Shown in pieces: positions 1 through 5,165 of a stretch of 5,753 nucleotides of DNA. Source of the DNA: an uncultured Eubacteriales bacterium (GTDB lineage Bacteria; Bacillota; Clostridia; Oscillospirales; Acutalibacteraceae); the NCBI GenBank assembly GCA_900322105.1, contig ONYV01000090.1, positions 698 through 6,450 on the forward strand. Reading direction: 5' to 3'. The position numbers were made by a program, and so were the translations under genes. Position 1 is the first letter of the stretch, and every line of letters begins with the position of its first letter. The notes under the pieces are model-generated. The model saw only the letters and a list, made by a program, of their open reading frames with translations. It did not search any database and was not told the DNA's origin.

Positions 1-11
1 ATTCTTCTTTT

Positions 12-686
12 CTACTCATAGACCTTCTCTGCCACTTCTCCCTGCTTTTTATAGATGCTGTCCGATGGCACAACCCCCCTGACCATAGAAAGGGGATAAA
101 CGGTAGCGTTTCTGCCGATGACCGTGCCGGGATTCAGAACGGAATTACAGCCGACTTCGACATGATCGCCGACGATCGCACCGAATTTTTTCAGCTCTGT
201 TGCTAATTTTTCATCCTCCCTGCGCACGGTGACCATACTTCTGTCGGATTTCAGATTAGAGGTGATAGCGCCCGCACCGAGATGCGCCTGAAAGCCTAAA
301 ATGGAATCTCCGATATAGTTATAATGCGGCACCTGCGCTTTGTCAAAGATGATGCAGTTTTTCAGTTCGGTAGAATTGCCGATCACCGCACCTCTGCCGA
401 TGATGGCGCTTCCTCTGATAAAAGCGCAGTGTCTGATCTCTGCTTCGGGACAGACGATCAAAGGTCCGTGCAGATAAGCGCTTTCTGCGACGGAGGCGCT
501 TTTGGCGATCCAGATATTGTCATCCTTTTGAATGTATTCGTCTTTCGGCAAAGCTGCGCCGAGCTTCATAATAAATTCTGATATCTTCGGCAGAGCCTCC
601 CAAGGATAAACAAGCCCCTCAAAAATATCCGCTGCAACGGTTTTTGTCAGATCCAGCAGCGCATGGACGGTCAGTTCATGATTCAT
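12..686 (-). CDS. GlmU-like left-handed beta-helix acyltransferase-type protein (no pyrophosphorylase domain)
   Basis: The 224-residue product resembles the C-terminal acetyltransferase half of GlmU, the bifunctional UDP-GlcNAc synthesis enzyme. Residues 1-50 look helical. From about residue 58 to 210 there are hexapeptide repeats with the [LIV]-G-x-x pattern of a left-handed parallel beta-helix. The segment HYNYIGDS (121-128) followed by GAGAITSN (137-144) matches GlmU's H-x-x-Y-[IL]-G-D and GAGTITCN blocks, so H121 and Y124 sit where GlmU has its proposed catalytic His and conserved Tyr. About 15 charged residues (155-169) are inserted before the last coils. No N-terminal nucleotidyltransferase domain is present in this frame, and full GlmU is about 450 residues. 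Related clostridial proteins are often labelled UDP-N-acetylglucosamine pyrophosphorylase, which this architecture does not support. The substrate is unknown; acetyl or acyl transfer to a sugar nucleotide is an inference. It is the last visible gene of a three-gene operon. A GTG at 695 is two bases from the AGGAGG, so the ATG at 686 is preferred. Confidence 0.85.
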   Translation of the reverse strand: MNHELTVHALLDLTKTVAADIFEGLVYPWEALPKISEFIMKLGAALPKDEYIQKDDNIWIAKSASVAESAYLHGPLIVCPEAEIRHCAFIRGSAIIGRGAVIGNSTELKNCIIFDKAQVPHYNYIGDSILGFQAHLGAGAITSNLKSDRSMVTVRREDEKLATELKKFGAIVGDHVEVGCNSVLNPGTVIGRNATVYPLSMVRGVVPSDSIYKKQGEVAEKVYE

Positions 687-697
687 TTGTTGCACAA

Positions 698-703
698 CCT
701 CCT
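698..703 (-). promoter_or_regulatory. Ribosome binding site that decides the start of the GlmU-like gene
   Basis: On the minus strand an exact AGGAGG lies here. It is 11 bases from the ATG at 686 but only 2 bases from the in-frame GTG at 695. Initiation two bases from a full Shine-Dalgarno is very unlikely, so the shorter ATG-started product is chosen. Confidence 0.75.
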
Positions 704-714
704 GTGATAGTTAC

Positions 715-987
715 TTACTCGTTCGGCAGCTGATAAAAGCCCCACATTTCGTCCTGAAACTTACCTGCGGCAAAGGTGATCGTTTTGGCGTTCGTCACGA
801 TCTGATAGACGGAAAAACTATAAGGCTTTTTGTCTTCAGGATCCAGTACGATATCACACACGCCCTGAGACTGCCACTTGTTGGTAAATACATCGATCCC
901 TTCAATACAGAACCGCCTTCCGTCAGAGCGGCCGAGAAACGTATAGTTTTTCAATTCCTCACTTCCTTTTTCACCAAACATCCACAT
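715..987 (-). CDS. Small hypothetical protein, 79-90 residues
   Basis: I do not recognise this protein. It is soluble-looking, with no signal peptide, membrane segment or metal-binding cluster. It is rich in aromatic residues and beta-type patterns (for example TFLGRSDGRRF, YSFSVYQIV, WGFYQLP), so a small beta-rich fold is plausible. It lies 10 bases after the stop of the cytidylate kinase-like gene and 28 bases before the GlmU-like gene, inside one operon. The coordinates give the longest ATG form (90 residues), but the ATG at 987 has no ribosome binding site. A TTG at 954 has AAGGA nine bases upstream (964-968) and would give a 79-residue protein starting MKNYTFLGRSDG. That TTG start is in my view the more likely one. 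Function cannot be inferred beyond the operon context. Confidence 0.7.
   Translation of the reverse strand: MWMFGEKGSEELKNYTFLGRSDGRRFCIEGIDVFTNKWQSQGVCDIVLDPEDKKPYSFSVYQIVTNAKTITFAAGKFQDEMWGFYQLPNE
964..968 (-). promoter_or_regulatory. Ribosome binding site favouring a TTG start at 954
   Basis: The minus strand reads AAGGA here, nine bases ahead of an in-frame TTG at 954-952. The alternative ATG at 987 has only T-rich sequence ahead of it. A second purine-rich run (GAGGAA) lies too close to the TTG to be used. Confidence 0.5.
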
Positions 988-997
988 TCTGAAAAAA

Positions 998-1612
998 TCA
1001 AATCAGTTTCCTGATGCGCAGATAGGACAAGATCATCTCAACAGCGCCCTCGATCCCTGTTTTTGTACTGTTCAGACAAAGATCATAATGTTCGGGAGTA
1101 CCCCATCCGCCGGTTGCGTAATTGTTGTAGTAATTTGCTCTTGCCTTATCGTTTTTTCTCATCATTGTCTTTGCCTTATCATAGGAAACGTTATATTTTG
1201 CAGAAACGTGTATGGCTCTTGCTTCTTCTTCAGCGCAGATAAAGACACTGACAAGGTCTTTTCTGTCAGCAAGAACGTGGTCTGCGCACCGACCCACAAT
1301 GACGCATGGCTTTGTGGCCGCTTTTTTGATGATATCATACTGGAGCAGATAGAGCTTGTCGTTCATCGGCATATTCGGCACGATCCCATAGTCACTGCTG
1401 ACAGCAGACGATGCGCCGATTGAGAGAGCATAGAGCAAACTGTTGCCGGCTTTCTCGTCTACCTTTTCAAAGTATTCTTCGCTGATACCGCTTTTCTGAG
1501 AAGCCAACTCGATCAGCTTTCTGTCATAGAAATCAACGGATAGCTTTTTGGCAAGGAGTTTTCCGATATCTCTGCCCCGACTGCCAAATTGTCTTGCGAT
1601 AGTCACTACCAT
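998..1612 (-). CDS. Cytidylate kinase-like family protein
   Basis: The 204-residue product matches the cytidylate kinase-like family (Pfam Cytidylate_kin2), P-loop proteins common in Clostridia and Bacteroidetes. It opens MVVTIARQFGSRGRDIGK, where residues 10-18 form the family's atypical phosphate-binding loop. VIVGRCADHVL (104-114) is the conserved second strand and the following GR-x-AD turn. R132 precedes a lid-like region, and residues 151-171 carry the K-x-D-x-x-R-x-x-YY-x-x-Y pattern ending in WG, followed by YDLCLNS (176-182) and a helix GIEGAVEMI. Nucleoside monophosphate kinase activity is presumed from family membership; the true substrate of this branch is not well established. 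The length is normal for the family. The ATG at 1612 has AGAGGT (1621-1626) with good spacing and is preceded by its own promoter. It leads a three-gene operon with the small hypothetical gene and the GlmU-like gene. Confidence 0.9.
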   Translation of the reverse strand: MVVTIARQFGSRGRDIGKLLAKKLSVDFYDRKLIELASQKSGISEEYFEKVDEKAGNSLLYALSIGASSAVSSDYGIVPNMPMNDKLYLLQYDIIKKAATKPCVIVGRCADHVLADRKDLVSVFICAEEEARAIHVSAKYNVSYDKAKTMMRKNDKARANYYNNYATGGWGTPEHYDLCLNSTKTGIEGAVEMILSYLRIRKLI

Positions 1613-1648
1613 AATGATTCACCTCTGATGCATAAATTTTACAATTCC

Positions 1649-1676
1649 ATTATAGCAGATTTTTATATAAATTCAA
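1649..1676 (-). promoter_or_regulatory. SigA-type promoter of the cytidylate kinase-like operon
   Basis: On the minus strand the -35 is TTGAAT (1671-1676) and the -10 is a perfect TATAAT (1649-1654), with a 16-base spacer. TGC directly before the -10 makes it an extended -10 promoter. Transcription would begin near 1642, giving a leader of about 30 bases. The surrounding sequence is strongly AT-rich. Confidence 0.75.
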
Positions 1677-1687
1677 ATATTTTTTTG

Positions 1688-1707
1688 TGATATATCAGCG
1701 TATATCA
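1688..1707. repeat. AT-rich inverted repeat upstream of the kinase-operon promoter
   Basis: TGATATA (1688-1694) and TATATCA (1701-1707) form exact 7-bp arms around a 6-base centre. The left part, TGATATATCA (1688-1697), is also a 10-bp palindrome by itself. It lies between the stop codon of the solute-binding protein gene and the -35 of the next operon. On the minus strand the hairpin is followed by A rather than T residues, so it is not a standard intrinsic terminator. It could be an operator or simply AT-rich sequence. Confidence 0.35.
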
Positions 1708-1711
1708 TGGA

Positions 1712-3313
1712 TCAATCCGAAGTTTTTCTTGCTGCACTGAAATCAACAAAACCATCCTGCGCATGAAAGACGATGCCCGATACATTTTTTGCGCAGACGA
1801 AGTAATTGTTTTCGGCATACAGAGGATAGAAGATCCCTTCTTCCAAAAGATAGCGCAGTGTGTTTCTCATTTCGGAAAGATCAGAACGGGCGGTTGTGTG
1901 AAGCCGATGCAATCGTTCATCAAATACAGGGTCTGAAAGGTCAGCAGGGTTGTAGGCACTGTCGGAAGAGAAGGTTTCCAAAAACGATAAAGGATCGTTC
2001 GAGTTGATCGGAACAGGCGCGATCGCCGCAAAGTAATCCCCTGACCGAATACGTTTTTTCAGTTCATCCCTTGGCAGCGGTTCTTTGTTGATGTATCTGT
2101 CCGTCAGCGTGTTCCAACGTTCTATCAGAGCGTTCACGACCTGCTGTGTATCGGGATCATCATCGCAAAGGATCGTCAGCTTTGGAAAAGTCTGCGCACC
2201 CAATTGATCCATCGCTTTTTTTAGTGTATCGGCGGCATGAGCGTCGTAAGGAACGGCAATTTTTGAGAGTATATCGAACAGACCGCCTGTGTTATCGGAA
2301 GTGTCACACATTTCGGATAACGAGCTGAGGGACAGATGTTCTTTTGGCAGCAGATCGATCAAAGCCGATCTTTGCAAAGATGACAGCAGCGCATTTCGGA
2401 TCGTTTTATGGCAAAACAGCTCATGCTGTGTGTTGAATGTGATCCCCAAAACATCCTGAGAATAGGCGGTCAGCGGAAGCTGCTCGGCTTTGGCAAGCGC
2501 TGATTCGTTTTCGGGCAGCGGACAACAATCGACTGCGCCGTTTTCGATTTCCTGACAAGCGGATGCAGGAGTTTCTTTGAAAGAAATAAAGACGCCTGCG
2601 GGGATCGGTTCATTTTCTCCTTTGTATGCGGTGTTCTTTCGCAAATGGAGCGATACGCCCGGTGTCCAGTCGCAGCTGCCGACAGAAAATGCGCCGTTTG
2701 AGATGAGCTTGTCAGGTTCTCTTCCATACTGACCGCAGGTATCTTCAAAAAACGCTTTGCGGCAGGGCATGGCTGCAGGAGATGTGAGCGAAGAGAGAAA
2801 ATCGGGATCGGCAAGCTCCAACTCAATGATGAGCGTATCATCAGACGGATAAACACCAAGGGAAGACAGCGGCAGCTCTCCTTTGTATACTTTCTCTGCG
2901 TTTTTGATCGAAAAGAAATCAGACACATTTTTGCAGCCTGTTTCGGGTGAAAGTGCGCGGCAGATCCCGAAATAAAAATCTTCGGCGGTGACAGACGTTT
3001 TGTCGCTCCATTTTGCATCTTCCCTCAATCGAAAAGAATAGACACGACCGTCATCGGAGATGCTCCAGCTTTTTGCAGCGCCGGGAATGATACATTCGTT
3101 TTCGTCCAGCCGTACCAGTCCTTCAAAGAGGTTGGTCACGATGAGCCTTGCAGACGGGTCATCAGCGATCTGCGGATCGAGCGAATCCGGTTCGTGAGTC
3201 AGATTGTAATAAATTGTCGCATCTTGCGGCGCCGAAGACTTCTTTCTGCATCCGCAAGGAACGAGAAGCAAGAAGCAAAGCGTCAGGCAAAGAGCTGTTT
3301 TCAACGGTTTCAA
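1712..3313 (-). CDS. ABC transporter substrate-binding lipoprotein, family 5 (oligopeptide/dipeptide type)
   Basis: The 533-residue product is a family 5 extracellular solute-binding protein (SBP_bac_5; OppA/DppA-like), which presents peptides or similar ligands to an ABC permease on the outer face of the membrane. Residues 1-22 form a lipoprotein signal: basic start, hydrophobic LCLTLCFLLLV, and a lipobox-like end with Cys20 and Cys22. Cys22, preceded by Gly, is the likelier lipidated residue. The mature start is followed by the family opening (DATIYYNLTHEPDSLDPQ, 31-48), NLFEGLVRLD (61-70), the signature region around W83 to D112 (SDDGR-VYSFRLRED-A-KWSD, then TAEDF), and LISNGAF (203-209). 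Length is typical. The start is a TTG at 3313 with AAGGAG ten bases upstream; no better in-frame start exists upstream. No permease or ATPase gene is adjacent. It has its own promoter and no clear terminator. The ligand cannot be deduced. Confidence 0.92.
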   Translation of the reverse strand: MKPLKTALCLTLCFLLLVPCGCRKKSSAPQDATIYYNLTHEPDSLDPQIADDPSARLIVTNLFEGLVRLDENECIIPGAAKSWSISDDGRVYSFRLREDAKWSDKTSVTAEDFYFGICRALSPETGCKNVSDFFSIKNAEKVYKGELPLSSLGVYPSDDTLIIELELADPDFLSSLTSPAAMPCRKAFFEDTCGQYGREPDKLISNGAFSVGSCDWTPGVSLHLRKNTAYKGENEPIPAGVFISFKETPASACQEIENGAVDCCPLPENESALAKAEQLPLTAYSQDVLGITFNTQHELFCHKTIRNALLSSLQRSALIDLLPKEHLSLSSLSEMCDTSDNTGGLFDILSKIAVPYDAHAADTLKKAMDQLGAQTFPKLTILCDDDPDTQQVVNALIERWNTLTDRYINKEPLPRDELKKRIRSGDYFAAIAPVPINSNDPLSFLETFSSDSAYNPADLSDPVFDERLHRLHTTARSDLSEMRNTLRYLLEEGIFYPLYAENNYFVCAKNVSGIVFHAQDGFVDFSAARKTSD

Positions 3314-3323
3314 TCGTGAAGAT

Positions 3324-3329
3324 CTCCTT
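3324..3329 (-). promoter_or_regulatory. Ribosome binding site fixing the TTG start of the solute-binding protein
   Basis: The minus strand reads AAGGAG inside a longer AAAAAAGGAGAT run, ten bases before the TTG at 3313. The lipoprotein signal peptide begins at exactly this TTG, so both lines of evidence agree. Confidence 0.75.
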
Positions 3330-3402
3330 TTTTGGAAGGTGCAGACAGATCGACAGGTGACGGAGTGCGCCGGTCATTTATCTGTTTGTCAGTTTTGCCT
3401 TA

Positions 3403-3431
3403 ATGATAGTATGAAACCTCATTCATGTCAA
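3403..3431 (-). promoter_or_regulatory. SigA-type promoter of the solute-binding protein gene
   Basis: On the minus strand a perfect TTGACA (3426-3431) is followed after 17 bases by TATCAT (3403-3408). The leader from about 3396 to the TTG is roughly 80 bases. It contains a possible stem between 3345-3350 and 3380-3385 (ACAGAT/ATCTGT), which is weak evidence for leader structure. Confidence 0.75.
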
Positions 3432-3442
3432 GAAAAATCGTT

Positions 3443-3465
3443 CCCGAAAAATCGGGTTTTTCCGA
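3443..3465 (+). other. Hairpin with T run between the divergent promoters
   Basis: CCCGA (3443-3447), loop AAAA, TCGGG (3452-3456) and then TTTTT form a short terminator-like hairpin on the plus strand. An alternative stem pairs TCGG (3452-3455) with CCGA (3462-3465). It lies just upstream of the minus-strand -35 at 3431 and ahead of the plus-strand promoter at 3498. No plus-strand gene ends here. It might stop stray antisense transcription or bind a regulator. The stem is only 5 bp, so this call is weak. Confidence 0.3.
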
Positions 3466-3497
3466 CAATGATATGACTTCTTTATCCGTTATCCTGC

Positions 3498-3527
3498 TTG
3501 ACACGATCATGATGATAGTGATATAAT
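3498..3527 (+). promoter_or_regulatory. Consensus promoter of the 71-residue small protein gene
   Basis: Both hexamers are perfect: TTGACA at 3498-3503 and TATAAT at 3522-3527, with an 18-base spacer. It is the strongest-looking promoter in the window. The start point should be near 3534, giving a leader of nearly 60 bases. The spacer is filled by an operator-like dyad, described separately. Confidence 0.85.
3502..3520. repeat. Operator-like dyad within the promoter spacer
   Basis: CACGATCAT (3502-3510), a central G (3511) and ATGATAGTG (3512-3520) form an inverted repeat with 9-base arms and a single mismatched pair. It occupies the space between the -35 and -10 hexamers, where a bound repressor would block RNA polymerase. 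I do not recognise the motif as a known regulator's site. Confidence 0.45.
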
Positions 3528-3590
3528 TTTTGATACAGACAGGGAGAAACATCTCTGTACTATATTTTCAGAATCAGGAGAGAAACAGCT

Positions 3591-3806
3591 ATGGATATCA
3601 AAGCAAAGATCGGAGATTTAGCAGCAAAGATCACAGGAGACGCCGCTATGAAGGAGAAATTTGAAAAGGATCCCGCAGGCACTGTCAAGGGCTTAGTGGA
3701 CAATATACCGCCCGAGCAGCAGCAGGCGATCATTGAGGGCATCAAAGCCAAGATCAATCTCGATAAGTTAGGCGGACTGGGCAATCTTTTTGGCGGTAAG
3801 AAATAA
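3591..3806 (+). CDS. Small hypothetical protein, 71 residues, glycine-rich C-terminus
   Basis: The product is a charged, probably helical small protein of unknown function. Residues 1-30 (MDIKAKIGDLAAKITGDAAM onward, then KEKFEKDPAG) carry the pattern F-x-x-DP-x-x-x-V-x-x-L. A linker with IPPEQQQ (39-45) is followed by a second amphipathic helix (IIEGIKAKINLDKL) and a glycine-rich basic tail ending in GGLGNLFGGKK. There is no signal peptide, membrane span or cysteine. As I recall, similar short proteins with DP...L helices and a glycine-rich tail are frequent in Clostridia but uncharacterised. The first helix loosely resembles Nif11-type leader peptides, yet there is no core peptide or modification enzyme nearby. 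AGGAG (3576-3580) lies ten bases before the ATG. A consensus promoter precedes it and an intrinsic terminator follows, so it is probably abundant and mainly transcribed alone. Confidence 0.85.
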   Translation: MDIKAKIGDLAAKITGDAAMKEKFEKDPAGTVKGLVDNIPPEQQQAIIEGIKAKINLDKLGGLGNLFGGKK

Positions 3807-3844
3807 GCAGCGAAAAAGAGTTGCAATGATAGAATGAATACCGG

Positions 3845-3877
3845 CAACAGGGGCGGAACGTTCCGCTCTTTTTGTTG
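3845..3877 (+). terminator. Intrinsic terminator after the 71-residue protein gene
   Basis: GGGCGGA (3851-3857), loop ACGT, and TCCGCTC (3862-3868) form a GC-rich stem with one G-U pair, followed by TTTTT (3869-3873). One or two further pairs extend the base. An alternative outer stem pairs CAACA (3845-3849) with TGTTG (3873-3877). It should end most transcripts from the promoter at 3498; some read-through may supply the downstream pair. Confidence 0.85.
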
Positions 3878-3886
3878 TACAAAAAA

Positions 3887-4030
3887 ATGGAAGAAAACAG
3901 AGTTCAGCGATCCTGCGGCGTACTCGCATACGGCCGATCCCCCTTGTCGTATGATAAAGGTCAGAACCATGCTGTCGGGATTCTGACAGCAAACGGAAAA
4001 AGGATCGCTGACATGAAAAAGAGCGAATGA
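3887..4030 (+). CDS. Possible 47-residue small ORF upstream of the zinc-ribbon gene
   Basis: An open frame runs from ATG at 3887 to TGA at 4028-4030, giving a 47-residue basic peptide that begins MEENRVQRSCGVLAYG and ends ADMKKSE. The frame is open back to a TAG at 3830. Its stop abuts the AGGAGG of the next gene, as in tightly packed operons. Against it, the ATG at 3887 follows a T- and A-rich stretch without a ribosome binding site, and the region also carries perfect inverted repeats that suggest RNA structure. The opposite strand is open here too, so open frames are weak evidence. An internal ATG at 4013 does have AAGGA eight bases upstream, but would yield only five residues (MKKSE). No family is recognised. 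Confidence 0.25.
   Translation: MEENRVQRSCGVLAYGRSPLSYDKGQNHAVGILTANGKRIADMKKSE
3904..4011. repeat. 11-bp perfect inverted repeat enclosing nested stems; candidate structured leader RNA
   Basis: TCAGCGATCCT (3904-3914) is the exact reverse complement of AGGATCGCTGA (4001-4011). Between them lie a 6-bp stem CATACG/CGTATG (3927-3932 with 3948-3953) and a 7-bp stem GTCAGAA/TTCTGAC (3960-3966 with 3981-3987). These could form a closed three-way junction. An alternative 6-bp stem GCTGTC/GACAGC (3971-3976 with 3985-3990) competes with the 7-bp one. The element ends 20 bases before the ribosome binding site of the zinc-ribbon gene. I could not match it to a riboswitch or ncRNA class I know. It might also be a protein-binding repeat or chance structure in a small coding region. 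Confidence 0.45.
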
Positions 4031-4036
4031 AGGAGG
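4031..4036 (+). promoter_or_regulatory. Ribosome binding site of the zinc-ribbon gene
   Basis: An exact AGGAGG lies seven bases before the ATG at 4044. It directly follows the TGA of the possible small upstream frame, so translation of that frame could influence initiation here. I found no convincing promoter between the terminator at 3873 and this site. Confidence 0.85.
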
Positions 4037-4043
4037 GACGATC

Positions 4044-5165
4044 ATGGCAAGCGAAGCTAAACAATTTCATTGCCCGAACTGTCTTGCCGATCTGAAATTC
4101 TCACCGACAGGTCAGAATTTTGTCTGTGAATACTGCAAAAGCACCTTCACAGAAGCGCAGGTCATGGAAGTCCAGCGCAAATATATGGATCTTGAAAGCT
4201 ATTATCAGGACGATATCGGACAAATGCCGCCTGAAATGCAGATGGACGATCGGGAAAGAAAGAACAGAGAACGGTTTCAGGAAGAAACCAATCTGTATTC
4301 CTGCCCGAGCTGCGGCGCAGAGATCATTTCTGATGCCAACACGGCGGCAGCGTTTTGCTACTATTGTCATAATCCCGTCATTCTCAAAGGACGGGTCGAT
4401 GGAATGTATCGTCCGTCAATGGTGCTGCCCTTTGCATTTGATAAAGACAATGCGGTGGAGTATTTCAATAATTGGGCTAAGAAAAAATGGTTCGTACCAA
4501 AGACACTGTTTTCCCAAGCGCAGCTTGAAAAGCTGACAGGGCTGTATGTGCCTTTCTGGGTAGCAAGATCGACCACTTCCTGCCGAATGGAAGCGGTGGG
4601 CGAAAACGTCCGCACATGGACCAGCGGCGGTTACCGCTATACCGAAAAGACACGATATAAGGTCGTGCGTGACGCTGCGATCGATTACGAGGGCGTGCCG
4701 GCGGACGGTTCGCAGAAGATCGAGGATCTTCTGATGGAAGCGATCGAGCCGTTTGATTATAAAAAAGCAAAGCCATTTGATATGGCATATCTCAGCGGCT
4801 TTTATGCGGACAAGTATGACGTAGATAAGGAACAGGTATTGCCAAGGATACAGCAGAGAATGTATCTGAATAACGGAAAAATGCTGGACGCAACGACAAG
4901 CTATCAGACACTTGCTTCCAGAAGGCAGTATGATAAAACAGAAGCCCTCAGCTGGGATTATATGCTGCTGCCTGTTTGGTTCATGACATTTGACTACAAA
5001 GGAAAGCTGTGGGAATATGCTGTCAACGGACAAAGCGGCAAGGTCGCAGGAGAGCTGCCGATCTCAAAAGGGAAATTAGCGGCTTTCTGTGCTGTAATCG
5101 CTCTTTTAGTAACACTGCTGATCTTCTTCGGCGGATATTTTGCGGAAGGAGCTGGCTGGATATGA
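4044..5165 (+). CDS. Membrane-anchored double zinc-ribbon protein (TFIIB-type zinc ribbon family)
   Basis: The 373-residue product has two CxxC...CxxC clusters: C10, C13, C28, C31 and C87, C90, C105, C108, each a probable structural zinc site of rubredoxin/zinc-ribbon type. A charged, probably helical linker (about 38-82) separates them. Residues 115-340 form a conserved-looking globular region with motifs such as YVPFWVA (168-174) and LLPVWFMTFDYKGKLW (308-323). One hydrophobic segment (about 345-366) lies near the C-terminus with only a few residues after it, so the protein is probably tail-anchored with the zinc ribbons in the cytoplasm. Clostridial proteins of this build are usually annotated TFIIB-type zinc ribbon-containing protein; that label is structural, and a role in transcription is not implied. 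It overlaps the next gene by ATGA, suggesting the two act together at the membrane. The molecular function is unknown. Confidence 0.85.
   Translation: MASEAKQFHCPNCLADLKFSPTGQNFVCEYCKSTFTEAQVMEVQRKYMDLESYYQDDIGQMPPEMQMDDRERKNRERFQEETNLYSCPSCGAEIISDANTAAAFCYYCHNPVILKGRVDGMYRPSMVLPFAFDKDNAVEYFNNWAKKKWFVPKTLFSQAQLEKLTGLYVPFWVARSTTSCRMEAVGENVRTWTSGGYRYTEKTRYKVVRDAAIDYEGVPADGSQKIEDLLMEAIEPFDYKKAKPFDMAYLSGFYADKYDVDKEQVLPRIQQRMYLNNGKMLDATTSYQTLASRRQYDKTEALSWDYMLLPVWFMTFDYKGKLWEYAVNGQSGKVAGELPISKGKLAAFCAVIALLVTLLIFFGGYFAEGAGWI

Noticed and set aside
687..695. GTG start extending the GlmU-like protein by three residues
   Set aside because: The AGGAGG would be only two bases away, whereas the ATG at 686 has workable spacing.
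2470..3018. 182-residue minus-strand open frame
   Set aside because: It overlaps the solute-binding protein gene in another frame, where family motifs are clear; its sequence is low in complexity and rich in Ser, Lys and Arg.
3827..3832. ATGATA repeat resembling the minus-strand -10 at 3403-3408
   Set aside because: The appropriate -35 position is GC-rich (within the terminator stem) and does not resemble TTGACA.
3848..3868. Resemblance of AGGGGCGGAAC to the T-box antiterminator core
   Set aside because: There is no T-box leader (stem I, specifier loop) upstream and it directly follows a complete gene; a plain intrinsic terminator explains it.
3950..3955. TATGAT as a -10 for the zinc-ribbon gene
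   Set aside because: No acceptable -35 lies 16-18 bases upstream and there is no extended TGn motif.
3904..4011. Inverted repeats as termini of a miniature transposable element
   Set aside because: No target-site duplication flanks the arms and no second copy is present in the window, so a mobile origin is unsupported.
3560..4045. 161-residue minus-strand open frame spanning the small-protein gene and the following gap
   Set aside because: It is antisense to a well-supported gene with promoter, ribosome binding site and terminator, its composition is not protein-like for a conserved family, and no promoter or ribosome binding site suits it.
4416..5033. 205-residue minus-strand open frame
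   Set aside because: It lies wholly antisense to the zinc-ribbon gene, whose cysteine clusters, membrane segment and ribosome binding site are convincing. Its sequence is rich in Cys, His and Ile as expected of a shadow frame.
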